A stretch of DNA of 31,992 nucleotides. It comes from Folioceros fuciformis. Taxonomy: Eukaryota; Anthocerotophyta; Anthocerotopsida; Anthocerotales. Below, in pieces: positions 31,173 through 31,992 of the stretch. Below the pieces are notes generated by a model that was not told the DNA's origin, made no database searches, and saw nothing but the letters and a program-made list of their open reading frames with translations. The position numbers and the translations under genes are program-made. The stretch is from assembly GCA_049999805.1 (NCBI GenBank), contig JBNGIO010004574.1:1-31992 (forward strand). The letters run 5' to 3'. The stretch's first letter is position 1, and every line of letters starts with the position of its first letter.

Positions 31173-31992
31173 CGACATAAAAAATGAATGAAAATCAGTA
31201 CATATGTCTCCTCATCTCGCGGTGGAAGTAAATCTTGTTAGATCATAAAAAAAAAGAGTTCTAGGAAGTAATTCTTGTTTACCAGGATGAAGAGCAACAA
31301 CAGTACAAGATTCTCCTACGTGTAAAGCTAACGCTCTCGCAGAAGCGAGGTTCGCGTGCTGAAGGGATGACATTATCATTCGGAGAGGGAATTCCATCAT
31401 TCCTAATCCTCGTCAATTTTTAATACCTAGTACATGGTTTAACGTAATGGAGTGGAGTGGAGACACCGAACTTGATTGAATGTTCACTGGACTACATAGG
31501 TAGAGTTGGTGCAAATGTGAGGTCAGCATAATGGTTGGAAAACGGTGAATAGCGATGAAGGGATATTGTAAATGAAGTAAGGTGGCAGGAAGCTCGAAGA
31601 CGAGGACGAGGACGAGGACGGGATGCCGGTGCGATGAGGATTTGCTCGCTGCCTCTCCCGCATGCTTCCGCCTGCTTCCCGTCTCCGGTCTCAGCTCCCA
31701 GGCAGATTGGCGCTGACGGGAGCTCGAGCAGGAGCCTGCCGGCACGTCTCGTCCGCAGGGGTTCATGGATTTCGAGTGCTGCGTGTCGCTGTTCGTGGAG
31801 GGGCTTTGGGAGAGGGCCTCTGGGACGGCAAAAGGGTGGGAGGGGCCGTAGGGTTGCGGGCATTCGGAGAGAGAGGACGTGCTGTCAATGCTGCAGGTTC
31901 TTGAAGCCGGGAGATGGAGGATTGCGGCTTGCAAGGTCGGAATTGGGGCTGGGGATGCCTTGCTGGTGCAGGGGAAGTGCGAGGGACAATGC
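31173..31992. other. Right-edge region without a firm gene
   Basis: From 31173 to about 31450 the DNA is AT-rich and looks like the 3' flank of the ABM gene. A GAC/GAG triplet tract (ACGAGGACGAGGACGAGGAC) is at about 31599-31618. Between 31490 and 31934 open frames exist on both strands; the minus-strand frame is Ser/Pro-rich and could be the last part of a disordered protein entering from the right, but it carries no recognisable domain and no ATG in its 5' part. Confidence 0.3.

Noticed and set aside
31413-31934. Ser/Pro-rich minus-strand frame at the right edge
   Set aside because: The apparent start is not ATG, no domain is visible, and the gene body would lie outside the window.
1-31992. 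CRISPR array, bacterial operon or prophage
   Set aside because: The DNA is spliceosomal eukaryotic; no spaced direct repeats, Shine-Dalgarno-led gene strings or phage genes are present.

Overview
The window is nuclear DNA from a green plant with a compact, intron-rich genome. Most genes are cut by GT-AG introns of roughly 50-490 bp, mostly 70-150. The gene set is plant: a plastid tRNA-Ile lysidine synthase, an SP1-type envelope RING ligase, an NFD6-like mitochondrial protein, a PLS-class PPR protein, plant PAT1, and the SUMO-activating subunit SAE2. An intact, plastid-type MurC argues against an angiosperm, because that lineage is known to have lost MurC. It fits a bryophyte, a lycophyte or a streptophyte alga. 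A compact lycophyte or hornwort genome is my guess, not something the sequence proves.

Layout, left to right. 1-974 (-): 5'-part of TilS, running off the left edge. 1179-2417 (+): intronless ICMT/PEMT-type membrane methyltransferase. 2666-6231 (-): 12-exon divergent CNOT9/Rcd1-family gene with long extra N- and C-terminal regions. 7335-10245 (-): 13-exon MurC, complete and in frame. 10303-11488: no recognisable gene, perhaps an old retroelement scrap. About 11489-12020 (-): weak multi-exon gene of unknown function. 12217-13245 (-): intronless SP1-like RING E3. 13952-17107 (+): 11-exon SAE2/UBA2. 17218-18411 (-): 3-exon strictosidine-synthase-like propeller, convergent with SAE2. 19058-20957 (-): 9-exon aldo/keto reductase. 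20958-23154: largely intergenic, with one frame-broken coding-like patch. 23155-23502 (-): NFD6-like. 23680-25806 (-): intronless E-type PPR protein. 26497-29291 (-): 4-exon PAT1. 29972-31172 (+): 4-exon ABM-fold protein. 31173-31992: nothing firm.

The exon chains of MurC, SAE2, the CNOT9-like gene, the aldo/keto reductase, the propeller gene, PAT1 and the ABM protein were rebuilt by hand. Every junction is GT-AG and every intron phase matches, so these models are strong. The genes are not an operon and do not form one pathway. Recurrent themes are organelle biology (TilS, MurC, SP1-like, NFD6-like, PPR and probably the ABM protein) and mRNA turnover (PAT1 and the CNOT9-like protein). Telomere-type motifs (AAACCCTA class) lie just upstream of several starts, as is common in plant housekeeping promoters.
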